64,000 bases of DNA from the NCBI RefSeq assembly GCF_003573695.1, contig NC_039367.1, positions 158,111,085 through 158,175,084 on the forward strand, read 5' to 3'. The notes under the pieces are model-generated. The model did no database searches, was not told where the DNA came from, and saw only the letters and a list, made by a program, of their open reading frames with translations. A program made the position numbers and the translations under genes. Of the stretch, positions 10,475 to 22,438 are shown piece after piece (positions within the stretch are counted from its first letter, which is position 1; each line of letters begins with the position of its first letter). Source of the stretch: Papaver somniferum. Its lineage: Eukaryota > Streptophyta > Magnoliopsida > Ranunculales > Papaveraceae.

Positions 10475-11800
10475 AGTTAGGTCCGAAACGACATTATGCG
10501 TACCCGTTTGCGAACTGTCGGACAAGACCAAAGTCCGGAACTTAAGTTTGCATACCCATTTGCAAACAAGTTGGTTTATGTTCTAAAATCGGTTAAGTAT
10601 GATTTCATACTCATAAATAAATATATTTATAAAATAAGGAATGCAATCTTTGCAAACTGTCGCTAAATGTTCATAAATTGATTCTCTTGAATCAAATCCG
10701 ATTTTGCTTCAATTGTGTCTTGTATACTTCTATGAGAATATAAACAATTGAACAACTCTATGAGTTACACAATTAGATTCATTTGATTATCATTTGATCT
10801 ATAAGTGTTAGATGAATGTGGTTATTAGAAAAGTGTTCATATGGCTAACTTCGGTTAACTATTGTTGAGCCAACTCAATATACACGTTTAGGTACGGTTA
10901 CCCATATCTAAATAAAGGTATATTTCATTTGTGTGTAATAAGATAAGACCATCTAACAGTGGAGAGATATTGCTTTGGTTTTAAGAAAATTTAGCTTGAA
11001 TCTTAGATCATGCATGATTTCATCTAACGGTGAATATTGATTGCTTTGTTTCAAAGCTATCAAACCCTTATTTGAAGACTATAAAAGGGAGAACTCTAGA
11101 AACCGGGGAACCTAATTCCCACACCTCTTGTGTGATACGAGTTGCATACTATAGTCGATTATCCTTTAACCTACGTTTTCCCTAAAACCATTATAGGTTA
11201 ATGACTTGAAGACTTCATTGGGATTCTGAAGCCATGCCAACTATTTTCTATGTAGTTGCGTGTTCTTATCTTATTTGTTCTATTGTATTGAGTATTATCT
11301 TCTTTAAGACTGGATTGAGATTTATCTCTGATAGGTAATACAAAAAGTAATCACAAAGCTCTTCGTCTCATTCTTTGTGATTCCACAGTAACTTGTTCTA
11401 CTACCATACAGTTAAGTTATTTTGAGGTGATTGATATTTCTAGGTTGTTATTCGGGAATATAAGACCGATTATCGATTGATTCCTGTTCAGCTTGATTTA
11501 TCAAAATACGGAACAAAAACTTCGTAGGTATTTCTGTGAGAGACATATTTATCTATCAGAATAGACTTTTCTGTGGGAGACAGATTTGTTTATAAAGTCT
11601 TCGACTTTGGGTCATAGAAACTCTTAGTTGTGGGTGAGCTCATCTAAGGGAATCAAGTGCGTAGATCCCTGCTGGGATTCATAGGCGTAAGGAAAACGAA
11701 TGTACCTTAATCAGTGTGAGACTTGGTTAGGTCTCAACTATATTCCAGTCCGAAGTTAATTTGTAGCAGGCTAGTGTCTGTAGCGGCTTAATACAGTTAG
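10475..11800 (+). repeat. Truncated 5' LTR of the copia-type element
   Basis: It is collinear with about 15775-17058 at roughly 90 percent identity by eye. It carries TATAAAA at 11080-11086 (16359-16365 in the 3' LTR), a likely core promoter. It includes short degenerate repeats of the form AAGTTTGCATACCNxTTTGC. It begins exactly where LTR A ends and stops at CTTAATACA. Confidence 0.75.
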
Positions 11801-11877
11801 AAACCGTATTTGAAGGGAATACCTCTGAAAAGGAAGCTAGGCTTCAAAACCTAAATTCTGATTGGGAAAACCTTTGT

Positions 11878-12888
11878 ATGGCTGATGAAGATTCATTTGA
11901 TGAGTTTAATCACAAAGTGTCTAAAATTGTTAATACATCCTTTGCAATGGGTAAGACTATTCCTGAAAAGGACATTGTGATGAAAACTCTCAGATCATTA
12001 CTAGCTAGATACGTTTCGAAGAAACATGCCATCTTTGAAGGAAATAACCTTGATACACTTTCCAGAAATACCCTTGTTGGGAAGTTAAAGATATTTGATC
12101 ATGAGTATACATCCAAATCTGGAAAATATATTGCTTTCAAAGCACAAAAGAACACTAAATTACTTGACAAAAGTAAAAGTGTTGGAACACTGTAGTTGAT
12201 CCTATTGAGACTAATTCATCAAATGAAGATCTTGACAACTCAGTCTCACTGATCACAAGATAGTTTAGAGATATTATTTTGAAGAGAAGTAAACGGTTCA
12301 TCATAGATAAACCCAGGTTATCAGTCAAACCTCATGATCGTGTCCCTCCTAAAAACAGGGACACCGTCGATAATGATTATGGATATTCCACAGTGCTTCA
12401 AGTGTAAAGGTTTTGGTCATTTTTCTAATGAGTGTCCAAATCAGAGGAAATACACTGGGAACATAGGTCTTGCTGCAAATCTTGATGAAATGTCTGATCA
12501 CTATAATTCAAATGAAGATGAAAAGTCAAGTGTTGCACTCATTTGTGAAAACATTGATTTTTATAATTGTAGCAATACGTATATCAATCTTGATATTCTT
12601 CCTGAAGAAACTTCTTCAACCACTCTGGAGGACAAAATGGAATTTTCCTTATTTACTGAAAATTTTGTCTCACATGTTTCAGGTACCTCAATTTGTTTAG
12701 AAACATGCTCGGATATGGTGTTTGAACCGTCCGCCACATTAGAATGTTCTTATTGCACTTTTAAGGGTCATGAATTCGCTAATTATTTCAAGTACAAACA
12801 TAAAATAAGATATGTGACCAATTTTTCAAAGGAGAGCAAGTCGATTAGCAAACAAGATCAATTTTTTTTAGAAGTCGAATTCATCTGA
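11878..12888 (+). pseudogene. Ty1/copia-like gag remnant with CCHC knuckle
   Basis: The first open part (11878-12195, 105 codons) has the pattern of the UBN2-type copia gag domain: a phenylalanine-rich start, GKTIPEKDIVMKTLRSL, then an LxGKLKxFxxEY-like stretch. The second part (12334-12888, 184 codons) is in another frame and contains CFKCKGFGHFSNEC, a CX2CX4HX4C zinc knuckle that binds RNA in gag. Frameshifts and stops lie between them (12196-12333), and the normal N-terminus is absent because sequence upstream is deleted. A further Cys/His cluster occurs near residues 138-152 of the second part. The product is not expected to be functional. Confidence 0.65.
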
Positions 12889-13405
12889 GGTACGTAAATT
12901 CAACTCATCCCCGAAGAAGTTAATTTCTAAAGTAAAATATAGACCTCTACAGAAAAGAACAAGGTCTAAACGATCTACGAAAAAGGGTACTGAGAATTCC
13001 ATACTGGGATTACTTGGTGGACAAATTATTATTCACCCCAACACAACTTGATTGTGTTGAAGGTGCATCTTGTCTCATGTGTTCGAATTTAAAAAGAGAC
13101 AAGATTTATGTACAATCGGGTTTTAGGAAAAGAAAATTTGTTTATCTTTTATCTTTTTGTTTTCTGGGATTCTACATCTTTTCATAATTGCTATTGAAAA
13201 GGTTTACTCCGTTTAGATTATTAAAGGAGGGTTAAATCGACAATTCTACCTTTTTTAGGGTTATGAATTGGTCGTACACGAATCCTACTTACTTTGTATA
13301 TAGGTTCTGTAACCCTACATTCATTTTTCCTTCTCTAAAACTCTTTGTATCAAAATATTTCTTGTGGAGTTAATTTTCTGTGTTTCTTCACAATTCCATA
13401 TCTTG
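12889..13405. other. Internal region of the copia-type element, no gene seen
   Basis: This is decayed sequence after gag. No protease, integrase or RT motif could be read in any frame. Confidence 0.5.
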
Positions 13406-13789
13406 ATGGAGACTCCAAGCATCATATCTTCTGATGGAAAAGACGCTAATATGATTGTTAAGCCATCAATCATAAAGGAGAAAGATAAATATCATTCCTC
13501 TACTACTTTGAAGAGATAAAAGAAGAATATGAAGAAACCAAGGGCTAACCCCTCATCTCTTCAGAAGTTTTCTGGTGTTCTTGAAGAGTTGAAAGAAACA
13601 AGGAAGGAGTTTCAGCAAATAAAGTCTATTGTTCTAAGAACTCTTGAAATTCAGAAGCCCCTGGTTCGGCATCAGTCTAGAAGGTTCGTTGGAATTGACT
13701 CCTTTCTTCATGAACCTTATGTTCCAATGTCTTTTGATGACATGGAGTTCGGAGACGATAAAGAATTTTTCAAGAATCTTAATGTCTAG
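13406..13789 (+). pseudogene. Unknown small ORF with one in-frame stop
   Basis: Starting at the ATG at 13406 the frame reads about 37 codons to a stop near 13516-13518, then continues in frame for 86 codons from the Met at 13529. The second part contains a charged helical stretch (EELKETRKEFQQIKSIV, coiled-coil-like) and ends in an acidic tail. It is not recognised as any retrotransposon enzyme. It may be an accessory ORF of this non-autonomous family or a remnant of captured sequence. Confidence 0.4.
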
Positions 13790-14971
13790 GAAGCTTCTTA
13801 TGAGGATTTATTCTTGTGTTTTAAGATTGATAACTAGGGTTTGGAATAGAAATTATTGTGATTACACATAGCTATTACCAACGATCTTCATCTTTGAATG
13901 TTTTAGATTTATTTATTTAAATTCTAAGTTATTTGGAAGCTGATTTTATATATTGCAAAAATATTATGGGATATGTGTGTTTACGTCCATGAACTATGAT
14001 TATCTCATATATGCTCAAAAGTTAATTGCATTATGCCTTTATGAAAATATTGAGAAAAGATAGAATGAGATTTTGAATATTCCGCAGTATTGATCTTTCC
14101 CTGATCCACTTCTATGTGAAAGTACTGTATGGCTCCGCCAGTTTTCTTATGTTGAGCATTTCCAATTAAATAAATTATTAAGGTTCTCTTGTGGTTAATT
14201 TATTCGAGTTTACTGGATACAAATTCATGTTTCATGTGATTTGTTAATGTCCAAAGATATCATTCTTTTCTCGTAAAAGTAAGGTCGCTCTTGTTGTTCT
14301 TTCGGGAATGACATTTAATGGGGGAAAGTTCTTAATTGAACTTGTGCTTAATTGCCAAATCTTTGTGGGGGAGTGCGGCTGTGGAATATTGTAGGAGTTT
14401 TCTTGTATCTTTATAAACTCCTTGGTGAATACACTAAGTTTCGACTATGTGAAATCATCGAAACAAAGCTGATATGTTCTCTTTTAGTCATGAAGTGTCT
14501 CTATGAGAATTTCATTATGATCCCACTAGTTTTCATACCTTTTCCAATTTATATTGACAAAAAGGGGGAGAATTATTTTGTAGTTCATACTACAATAATA
14601 TGGTTTACAGATCATTATGTAAGGGGGAGTGATTTTCATTGTGAGATGAAGTATTGACGAAGGGGGAGTGATAATATCACCATAGTATTATTGTCAAAGT
14701 TGTGATACAACTGAACTTTGATGCTGTGTAATAATACTATGACACTGTATAACAATACGAAAACAATCTTGTTGTTTATTGTTATAGCTACAGATCTTCA
14801 ACAACATTGATGCTGAGTTGAACACGTTCTGAATCACTGGAGTACTAGGAGTGACGAAGAATTCAAGGAATGTTGAAGAACCAAGGAAATCAAGCATGTT
14901 GGATGGGGAGCTACAAAGTTTATTTATTTTTTAATATATCTATATGTATTGATAGTTTTGTCACTAAAATT
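13790..14971. other. Non-coding 3' internal region of the copia-type element
   Basis: AT-rich sequence with GGGGGAG-type purine words at about 14367, 14620 and 14660. There is no coding signal beyond short chance frames. Confidence 0.5.
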
Positions 14972-14986
14972 GACAAAAGGGGAGAC
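14972..14986 (+). other. Polypurine tract of the copia-type element
   Basis: GACAAAAGGGGAGAC precedes the LTR start (TTTTAGAACACTGC, probably a mutated TG). It sits at the junction of internal sequence and 3' LTR. Confidence 0.75.
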
Positions 14987-17580
14987 TTTTAGAACACTGC
15001 TCGGTCGAACTCGTAAGCGTTGCTATCTCAAGCTTGTTTGTCAAGTTTAGATGATCAAAACTATAAGTCTTGATTTCTAGTCTACTTATAGCCATGTCTC
15101 GGATAGGATAGAATGTGTAGTTGAGATTTACACTTCACGACGATCATCGATTGAAGACGAAGATCTACTAAGGGGATCTTGGAGGAACTTCATCAAGAAA
15201 AGGTATATGGAGACATGAAGTCATCTATCACTCAGAAGTGTTTTCTATTCTATCTCGTATTGAGACTAAGACGCATAGATATATAGACTTTACATTATAC
15301 ACATTTGATATTTCGAGCTGAGTTTAACTCTCTTATATGTTTCTCGAAAAATGTTTTGAAAGCTTTTTCTTTAGCTACACTCAGCATTATTTCTTGACTT
15401 GAAAACTATAAGTCAAAAGATGATCATGTGAAAATTTTCTTGAAACATCTTACATGATTTGTGTGAGACAGTCATTTGATGTCGACTCAGAATGTTTCGT
15501 ATTGATCATTTTATGGCTTGAAAACTGCTTATAAGCTAATGGTTTGTGTGAGACAACCATTGTCTTCTTCTAAGAATGTTTCAATGATTAAAACGGGAGT
15601 TTAGAACTAAAACTCATGTCTGGAAAACATCACAGTACGCGTACTTAATGTACAAACTGTGTTGGTATGATTCAGGTATGGAAACCAAGTTTGCATACCA
15701 GTATGAGAATGGTTTTGACTGTTAAATTCTGGGAACCAAGTTTGCATACCAGTATGCGAACGGTTCTACCTGAATTAGGCCCGGAACGACAGTATGCATA
15801 CCCGTTTGCAAACTGTCGGAGAATACCAAAGTCCGGAACTTAAGTTTGCGTCCCTGTTTGCAAACTAAGTTGGTTTATGTTCTATAATCGGTTAAGTATG
15901 ATTTCATACTCATGAACAAATATATTTATAAAATAAGGAATGCATTGCAAACCGTAGCTAAATGTTCATGAATTGACTCTCTTGAATCAAATCCGATTTT
16001 GCTTGAATTGTGTCTTGTATACTTCTATGAGAAGATAAACAATTAAACAACTATATGAGTAACACAATTAGATTCATTTGATATAGACGTGTTAGATGAA
16101 TGCGGTTAATAGAAAAGTGTTCATATGGCTAACTCGGTTAACTATTGTTGATCCAACTTAATATACCTGTTTAGGTATGGTTACCCATATCTAAATGAAG
16201 GTATATTTCATTTGTGTGTAATAAGCTAAGACCATATATTGTGGAGAGATATTTATTTGGTTTTAAGAAAACTTAGCTTGGAAACTTAGATCAGGAATTC
16301 ATCTAACAATGAATATTGATTGCTTTGTCTCAAACCTATCAAACCCTGATTTGAAGACTATAAAAGGGAAAACTCTAGCAACTTGGAAACCTAATTCCCA
16401 CACCTCCTGAGTGGTACTAGTTGCATACTATAGTCGATTCTCCTTTAACCTAGTTTTTTCCTAAAACCAGTATAGGTTAATGACTTGAAGACTTCATTGG
16501 GATTATGAGGCCAGACCCAACTATTTTCTCTGTAGTTGCATGTTCTGATCTTATTTGTTCTATCGTATTGAGTACTATCTTCTCTAAGATTGGATCGAGA
16601 TTTATCTCTGATAGGTAAGATATAAAAATTAATCACAAATATCTACATCTCATTCTTTGTGATTCCACCGTAACTTGTTCTACAACCATATAGTTAAGTT
16701 ATTGCGAGATGATTAATATTTCTAGGCTTTTCTTCGGGAATATAAGACCGGATTATCAATTTATTTCTGTTCACCTTGATTTATCAAAATACGGAACAAA
16801 AACTTCGTAGGTATTTCTGTGGGAGACAAATTTATCTATCAAAATAGACTTTTCTGTGGGAGACAGATTTGTTTATAAAGTCTTCGACTTTGGGTAGTAG
16901 CAACTCTTAGTTGTGGGTGAGATCGGCTAAGGGAATCAAGTGCGTAGAGTCCTGCTGGGATTTAGAGTCGTAAGGAAAGCGAATGTACCTTAATCGGTGT
17001 GAGACTTGGTTAGGGATCAACCAGTCCGAAGTTAACTTGTAGTAGTCTAGTGTCTGCAGTGGCTTAATACATTGTGGTGTTCAAAACTGGACCAGGTCCC
17101 GGGATTTTTCTGCATTTGCAGTTTCCTCGTTAACAAAACTTCTGGTATCTGTGTTATTTCTTTTCCGCATTATATTTTCGATATAATTGAAATATCACAG
17201 GTTGTGCGTATTTCAATCAATTGGTAAATCCAACCTTTGGTTGTTGATTTAAATTGGCTGACACTTGTACTTTGGTTTTTGATATCGTTCAAGTTATTTC
17301 TCATATCAATCGAGCTTACATATTTCTATCTGTTCGATTGTTGATTGTATTGAGAAATTGAGATATAACTCTTGGATATATTTCCTTGATTGAGTCTGAC
17401 TGTGTAGTTGATTCTCACGGAATTATATTGGAGTTAGTCCATACAGATTGTCGAACGAAATATTTGGTGTGGTTGTTAGACCCACGCTTTTTGAAGTCTT
17501 ACATGAGGCCTGGAAGAGTGCGGCTTCGATAAGTTTCTATTGAAAGGTTACATACCCAACAAGGTAAATTTTATCCTTTG
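14987..17580 (+). repeat. 3' LTR of the copia-type element
   Basis: This long LTR has a TATA box at 16359-16365. Short repeated words of the form CCAAGTTTGCATACCAGTATG occur at about 15668 and 15732. Its distal part, from 17179 on, is the sequence at which the tandem segmental duplication begins. The exact 3' end is not resolved. Confidence 0.65.
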
Positions 17581-17611
17581 TACTACATTAAATGATTTAC
17601 TTCCAACCAGG

Positions 17612-17713
17612 AATATGTTGCGTTATCATGATGTTAACATTGGTAGCGAGCAGTGTGTTTTGTGCAATGACGACAGGAAATCACATGTTCATCCACAATA
17701 CATACTCTTTTGA
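17612..17713 (+). pseudogene. zf-RVT-like fragment of a LINE-type reverse transcriptase
   Basis: The frame reads NMLRYHDVNIGSEQCVLCND and then a His-x-His before a stop. This follows the layout of the C-terminal zinc-binding domain of plant LINE reverse transcriptases (a leading LxRxxV, then CxLC, an acidic turn and downstream His). Only about 33 residues survive. The GTAGC in this fragment is the LARD target site, so in units 2-4 the fragment is split between the two sides of the insertion (25824-25859 / 33825 on; 42007-42042 / 50010 on; 58190-58225 / outside the window). Confidence 0.4.
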
Positions 17714-18066
17714 TATTTGGAGATATTTCATTAAAGCTTTCAAGATAGCCAGGCCAATGCCAAGAACATTGCTTTAAATGTTTGAAGCTTGGTATATCAA
17801 TGTGCTACAAGGTAGATGAAAGGATGTCTGGAAACTCTTCCATTGTGCGATATGTTGGATTTTGTATAAGAAGAGGTATGTAAAGACTTTTTAAGGATGA
17901 TATAAGAGTGTGCAAGAAAACATTGACTTGGTTAAGTAATTGGTAGTCTTATGGTCTTGTAACGACGATACTTTTGAGGATGTTGATCCTAATTTGATTT
18001 TGTGTAATTGGGACACTAATGTATATGTAATATTTAATGTAGCAATCTTGGTATGATCCTTGGTTC
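17714..18066. other. Unassigned sequence
   Basis: No coding or repeat signature is recognised beyond its presence in each unit (33896-34248 and 50081-50433). Confidence 0.5.
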
Positions 18067-18698
18067 TAGGGGTGTACAGAATGCCCGGAAGCCTGCTGCC
18101 TGTTATGTACCGCACGGGTTCGAAGGAGCCCATGGGCGCCCGAAAGCCTGTCATGGGCTAGTCCGGCCTGCCCGATAATTATCTGTAGGCGGACCCGAAT
18201 TTTTGTTCAAATATTGGAGTCCGTCCTATTAACCTGCCCGGTAGCCTGTTTAGTTACCCGGCCTGCCTAACTGCCGATAGCCTGGAATAAAGTTTTCTAC
18301 TAGGGTGATGGATTTCTCAAGAACTTAAATTTCATATTTGGACAATTTATTAGGGTTAGAGAAAATTCTGAATTATATTTCAGAGTAATGAATATGAATT
18401 GCTTGAACTATCATTTGAACGAGTTACAGATATATCATCATTCATCAAGCCAAAAAAACAAACTTATATACTTTAAAATTTTGAATTATCTCTTGGGCCC
18501 GAGGCCTTCCCGGCCCGACCTGGCCTGGCCTGTATTGTTTCATGGGTATGGACGGGCCGTGGGCATTAAATTTTTGTTATTGCCCAGCCCGGCCTGGCCT
18601 GTTAAACTTAATGGGTATTAAGGACTACAATCCCGTCCGGCCCGACCTGTGCTATAATCAGGCTTGGGATGGCCTGCCCGGCCCAATGTAGACCCCTA
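18067..18698. mobile_element. hAT-type MITE, unit 1
   Basis: Inverted ends TAGGGGTGTACA and TAGGGGTCTACA (read inward, one mismatch) are flanked by the exact 8-bp duplication CTTGGTTC (18059-18066 and 18699-18706). The interior is packed with GGCCTGCCCGG-type subterminal words, typical of non-autonomous hAT elements. No transposase is present; open frames on both strands at 17891-18154 and 18388-18621 are incidental. Confidence 0.9.
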
Positions 18699-18711
18699 CT
18701 TGGTTCATCTT

Positions 18712-20091
18712 TTTAAAGAACGATTTTTTGGGGACCATGGGTTTTTTGAGGGGACCATGATTTTATTAAGCCAACTTCCCTATAATTATAAGGGGTGCCC
18801 TAAAGATCGATAAATACACATTTACCCTTTACTCTAATTTAAATTAAAACTAACCTACTAATTATATAAATCTAATCATACATATATGTGTGTGTCTAAT
18901 CTAATAATATTTATTAACCTAAAAACTATATAAATTCTTAGTTTTTGAAAAAAAAATCTTCTCTTCTTCTTCTCTTTTTCCTTGAAGTTTCTTTTTCAAT
19001 TGAAAAAGCCATCACCTTTAATTCGTTTTTGATCGAGAAAATTGAGCAGAAATCATCAAAATATGGTTTAAATGGAAGTTACAGTGGCATGTTCGTTTAG
19101 GAATTGTTTTAAAAAAAACTAATTCGCTAACCGAACATTCTGAAACCAAGAACACGAAGAACACTTCGGTTATCACGAATTAATTTTTTCGTAATCGAAC
19201 TCCGAGTTCGGTTGATTAGCAAAAAAATTTTTTTTTAACCGAACTCCTCTTTGAAAATCAATATATTATATTCGGTTGGTTAGATTACTTGGAAAATTTT
19301 GTCCTTTAACCGAACACTTGTATTAGAACAAAAAATGCTGAGTTCGGCTGGTTCGCAAAAAAAAAAAAAAATTGCTAACCGAACCCTTTTCTGAAAATCA
19401 ATATGTTGAGTTTGGTTAGTTCGCAAAAAAAAAATAAAAATTTCTAATTGAAATATACTATGCAAACACATATGTTGAGTTCCATTTATTTGAGATTTTT
19501 TTCTCCTAACCGTTCAGTCTGATATTGAGTTTGGTTTAGTCGAATATTAATGTTGGAAACCGAACATTAGTCTGTATACTCTGGAATAAAAGTTCGGTTA
19601 CGTCCCTGTCCCGGAATCTGTTAGCCGAACTCATCAAAACCTCCATTAAAAGCGAGTTCGGCTACCTGTTCTTCAGAGCTTGTAGCCGAACTTGTTTGAC
19701 TTAACCCAACTCAAGCTATAAAATTTCTTATTTTCAGAAAATGTTGGCCAATTAAAGCAACAAAAAACTAGATTTGAAGTATGCTTGGGTGGGTTAATAA
19801 TTGAGTTTTTCCAACTCTTATAATGTCCTTCTTCTTCCCTTTCAATAACTTAATTTTAAGAAATATAATATTGATTTTATCTTCACTAATCACTAATTAA
19901 CCGAATTTAATTACACTAACTAATGATTACACTAGCTAATCATTATACAAACTTAATTAGGAAGGGTAATTTTGATATTAACATAAATATTTGGATAAGG
20001 GGTGTCTTCATTTTACTTCTAAATGTCTTACTAAAAATAGAACCATGGTCCCCCAACAAAACCATGGTCACCAAAAAATCATTCCTTTAAA
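18712..20091. mobile_element. Long-TIR non-autonomous element with CCGAAC/GTTCGG inversions, unit 1
   Basis: The ends form imperfect inverted repeats of roughly 50 bp. The left end contains GATTTTTTGGGGACCATGG and GAGGGGACCATG; the complement of the right end contains GATTTTTTGGTGACCATGG and GGGGGACCATGG. TTTAAA lies at both extremities and may be a target duplication or part of the TIR, because it is palindromic. Inside (about 19115-19705) at least a dozen short CCGAAC and GTTCGG words alternate in orientation, giving the interior strong snap-back potential. There is no transposase. It may be a Mutator-like or PIF/Harbinger-like MITE; the TSD does not decide. Confidence 0.65.
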
Positions 20092-20228
20092 TTTGACATC
20101 GGGAAAAATTAGGCTCAGGCCCCAAAAAAAAATATTCTCATTGTCAGGCCTACAATTAATTTTTAGTACCGTGACACCCATAATTATTTCCGTGATACCC
20201 ATAATTATATGAAATTATTAAGAATGTC
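20092..20228. other. Leading flank of the palindrome array
   Basis: It contains a repeated CCGTGA(C/T)ACCCATAATTAT phrase (about 20168 and 20189) directly before the palindromes. It may be one terminus of the element that carries them. Confidence 0.4.
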
Positions 20229-21014
20229 TGCATGACGGATTATGCATCCGCTGACGGGTTATGCATCAGGGGTATAATTGGCAACGCAACTTGGATATAA
20301 CATATCTAAAAATCCGCCCCTTGGAATTTTAAAAATTTTATATCGTTGTAAATATTTTTAAGAGAGCTACGCAACGAGTACAAACAACAATATCAAATTT
20401 TTGTTTTTCACGAAAAAATCGGAGGTGATCATCATTTTAGGCAAAATTTCGAAAACTGACTGCATAACCATTATGCAGCTACAAAAAAGATGCATAACAC
20501 ATTCTGCATACGCATAACGAGTTATGCAACCATTTTCTCGACTGCATAACAAATTATGCATCTATAACAAGTTATGTACCCATTGTTTTGGTTGATTTTA
20601 GTGTGTACATAAAAAATTTGATGCATAATGCAGTATGCATCCATATTTACGGATGCACATCAGGTTTTGCATCTATTTTCTCGATGCATAAAAGATTGTG
20701 AAACAATTTTCTCGATGCATAATGCATTATGCAGTCATATTTTCACGACTGCATAACATGTTATGTAGATTGTAGACGCATGACAAGTTATGACCTTATT
20801 TTTTTTTTGTTGGTTTCAATACTAAGAAAAAAGTAGTTGCGTAACGTGTTATGCAACCGTTTTCTGGACTGCATAACAAGTGATGTAAAAAAAAAAAACT
20901 GCAGAACGTGTTATGCAACCAATTTCGAGAATGCATAAAAATTTATGCAACAAATTTGTAGATGCATAACAAGTTATGCAACCGTTTTCAGTACTGCATA
21001 ACAGATTATTCAAC
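20229..21014. repeat. Array of about 19 imperfect TGCATAAC/GTTATGCA palindromes, unit 1
   Basis: Units of about 18-23 bp, each an inverted repeat of TGCATAAC around a 1-3 base centre, recur every 35-45 bp. Clear cases are GCATAACGAGTTATGC at about 20512, ATGCATAATGCATTATGC at about 20713 and GATGCATAACAAGTTATGCA at about 20961. Between them lie spacers of the type ATTTTCTCGA. Many units have mismatches in one arm only. There is no coding potential. It could be the inside of a fold-back transposon or a young degenerate satellite. Confidence 0.75.
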
Positions 21015-22438
21015 TATTAGGAACAACACCAACACCAATGCATATGTAGCTTTCCAACCAACAACACCAACTCCTAAAACTCAGAAGTAGTTTAGCATAT
21101 CATGACCTTAAATTTGTGTCATTCATTCTCAAATTTAAGTACCTCAACATCAACAATGAACTACTCTATAAAATACCCATATAAAATTTAGTTCATAACA
21201 AACTACTCGAACAACGACCGACGAAAATTCATTAAGCAATTCCTGATCTTCCGTCCAACTTTTGTGATATTTCCTAGGAGTTGAACTTGTTTAAGCTGGT
21301 AATGTTTAGCTCAATGAATTCACAACGAATGTATGCCATTTTATCTATGACACTGAAGGGGGGGGGGGGGGGGGTCAAATGCCGATACATTTGCTACGGA
21401 CTACTAAGAATCAAACATGTCTAGCTACTCGCATCAAAAAAGGACCGACTTATGATCCCATTTGAATGTGCAAACACTTACCTGCCACTGTTGGAATAAG
21501 ATTAATCTAGCAATTAGAAAATGTGCCGGAGCCATGCATCAATAAGTCCCGACCAATCAAAATTCCGATCTTGAAAAATCCTCAAAATATAGCCTCAGCA
21601 TCACTTTTTAAACTGAAATGAAAGATTCTCAGCTCCACTGCCTTCCCCAAAATACCTGCTTCCATGTTAAACGCAAGTCATTACTCCACAAACTGAAACA
21701 AAGATTAATTCTGAATTTGCAATATCACCTTGTAATCTTTGTTTAAGGATGACGAACATGGACCAGCAGTTCCAGATTCAGTTTTTCACTTGATTAAAAC
21801 CATCAAACAAAACCTAGACATGCATCTTAATCCATTTGAGTGAAAAAATGATGAACTCAATTTTCTCTGTTGGAAATGTAAGCAAATCCTATTTAATGTT
21901 AAGACTACGGAGTGTTAACACCTGCTAAATGATAATTAAACAAATTCCATTAAAATATATCAAAACGAATGAGTTCTCTTCTGTTGTCTCATTTAACTTC
22001 TTCTTCAAAAAAGAAAACCAAAAAACCCCCATTCAAAAAGAAAAATACAGAGAACAAAATTATAAGAAAAACACATCACTGCTGCAACAAGAAAAAGACA
22101 CACACATGTTAAATTCTATACAATTATGCTCTCCATCGACCGTAACATCTTCAGAAATTGTGTTTTCCGCTTTTTGTATCACAATATTTCCGCGAATTTT
22201 CAATAATTGCGATTTAATTCATGGCAGGACTAAACAAACTTTTCCAATTTCGTTACATTATAGCTAGAAAATGATTTCACTGGATTTCATTCGGAATCAC
22301 TAGTTAAATCGGGAAATTTTGAGATCTCATATGGATCCCCAACTGCAAACGACGCAGGCAAATCTGTAAAATGTTAGGGCAAATTAAAATACTGGATTTC
22401 TTAATTAGGGTTTTGGGAAAATGAATTGAATTAATTAC
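21015..22438. other. Unassigned sequence downstream of the VPS35-like exon, unit 1
   Basis: On the minus strand this would be intron and downstream sequence of the VPS35-like exon. No further VPS35 exon could be read. A G17 tract lies at 21358-21374. Corresponding regions are 37190-38614 and 53372-54798. Confidence 0.4.
21358..21374 (+). repeat. G17 homopolymer, unit 1
   Basis: Seventeen consecutive G residues. The run has the same length at 37533-37549 and 53717-53733. It could form a G-quadruplex. Confidence 0.9.

Larger units (their letters stand above)
10475..17580 (+). mobile_element. Decayed pol-less Ty1/copia-type element
   Basis: Direct repeats (10477-11800 and about 15775-17058) are the shared parts of two LTRs. 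Between them lie a copia-like gag remnant, an unknown small ORF, and a PPT followed by the full 3' LTR. The first 790 bp or so of the 5' LTR are missing, and sequence after about 11800 deletes the LTR end, primer site and gag start. No RT, integrase or RNase H motif is seen. The right end is imprecise, between about 17500 and 17590. Confidence 0.7.

Noticed and set aside
20229..21014. CRISPR array reading of the regularly spaced repeats
   Set aside because: Repeats are palindromic and degenerate, spacers are similar to one another, and the context is eukaryotic transposon DNA.
21015..22438. Further VPS35 exons
   Set aside because: I searched the minus strand for the conserved LSELRTS and SPxxYYELYM regions and found neither; only the first exon is supported.
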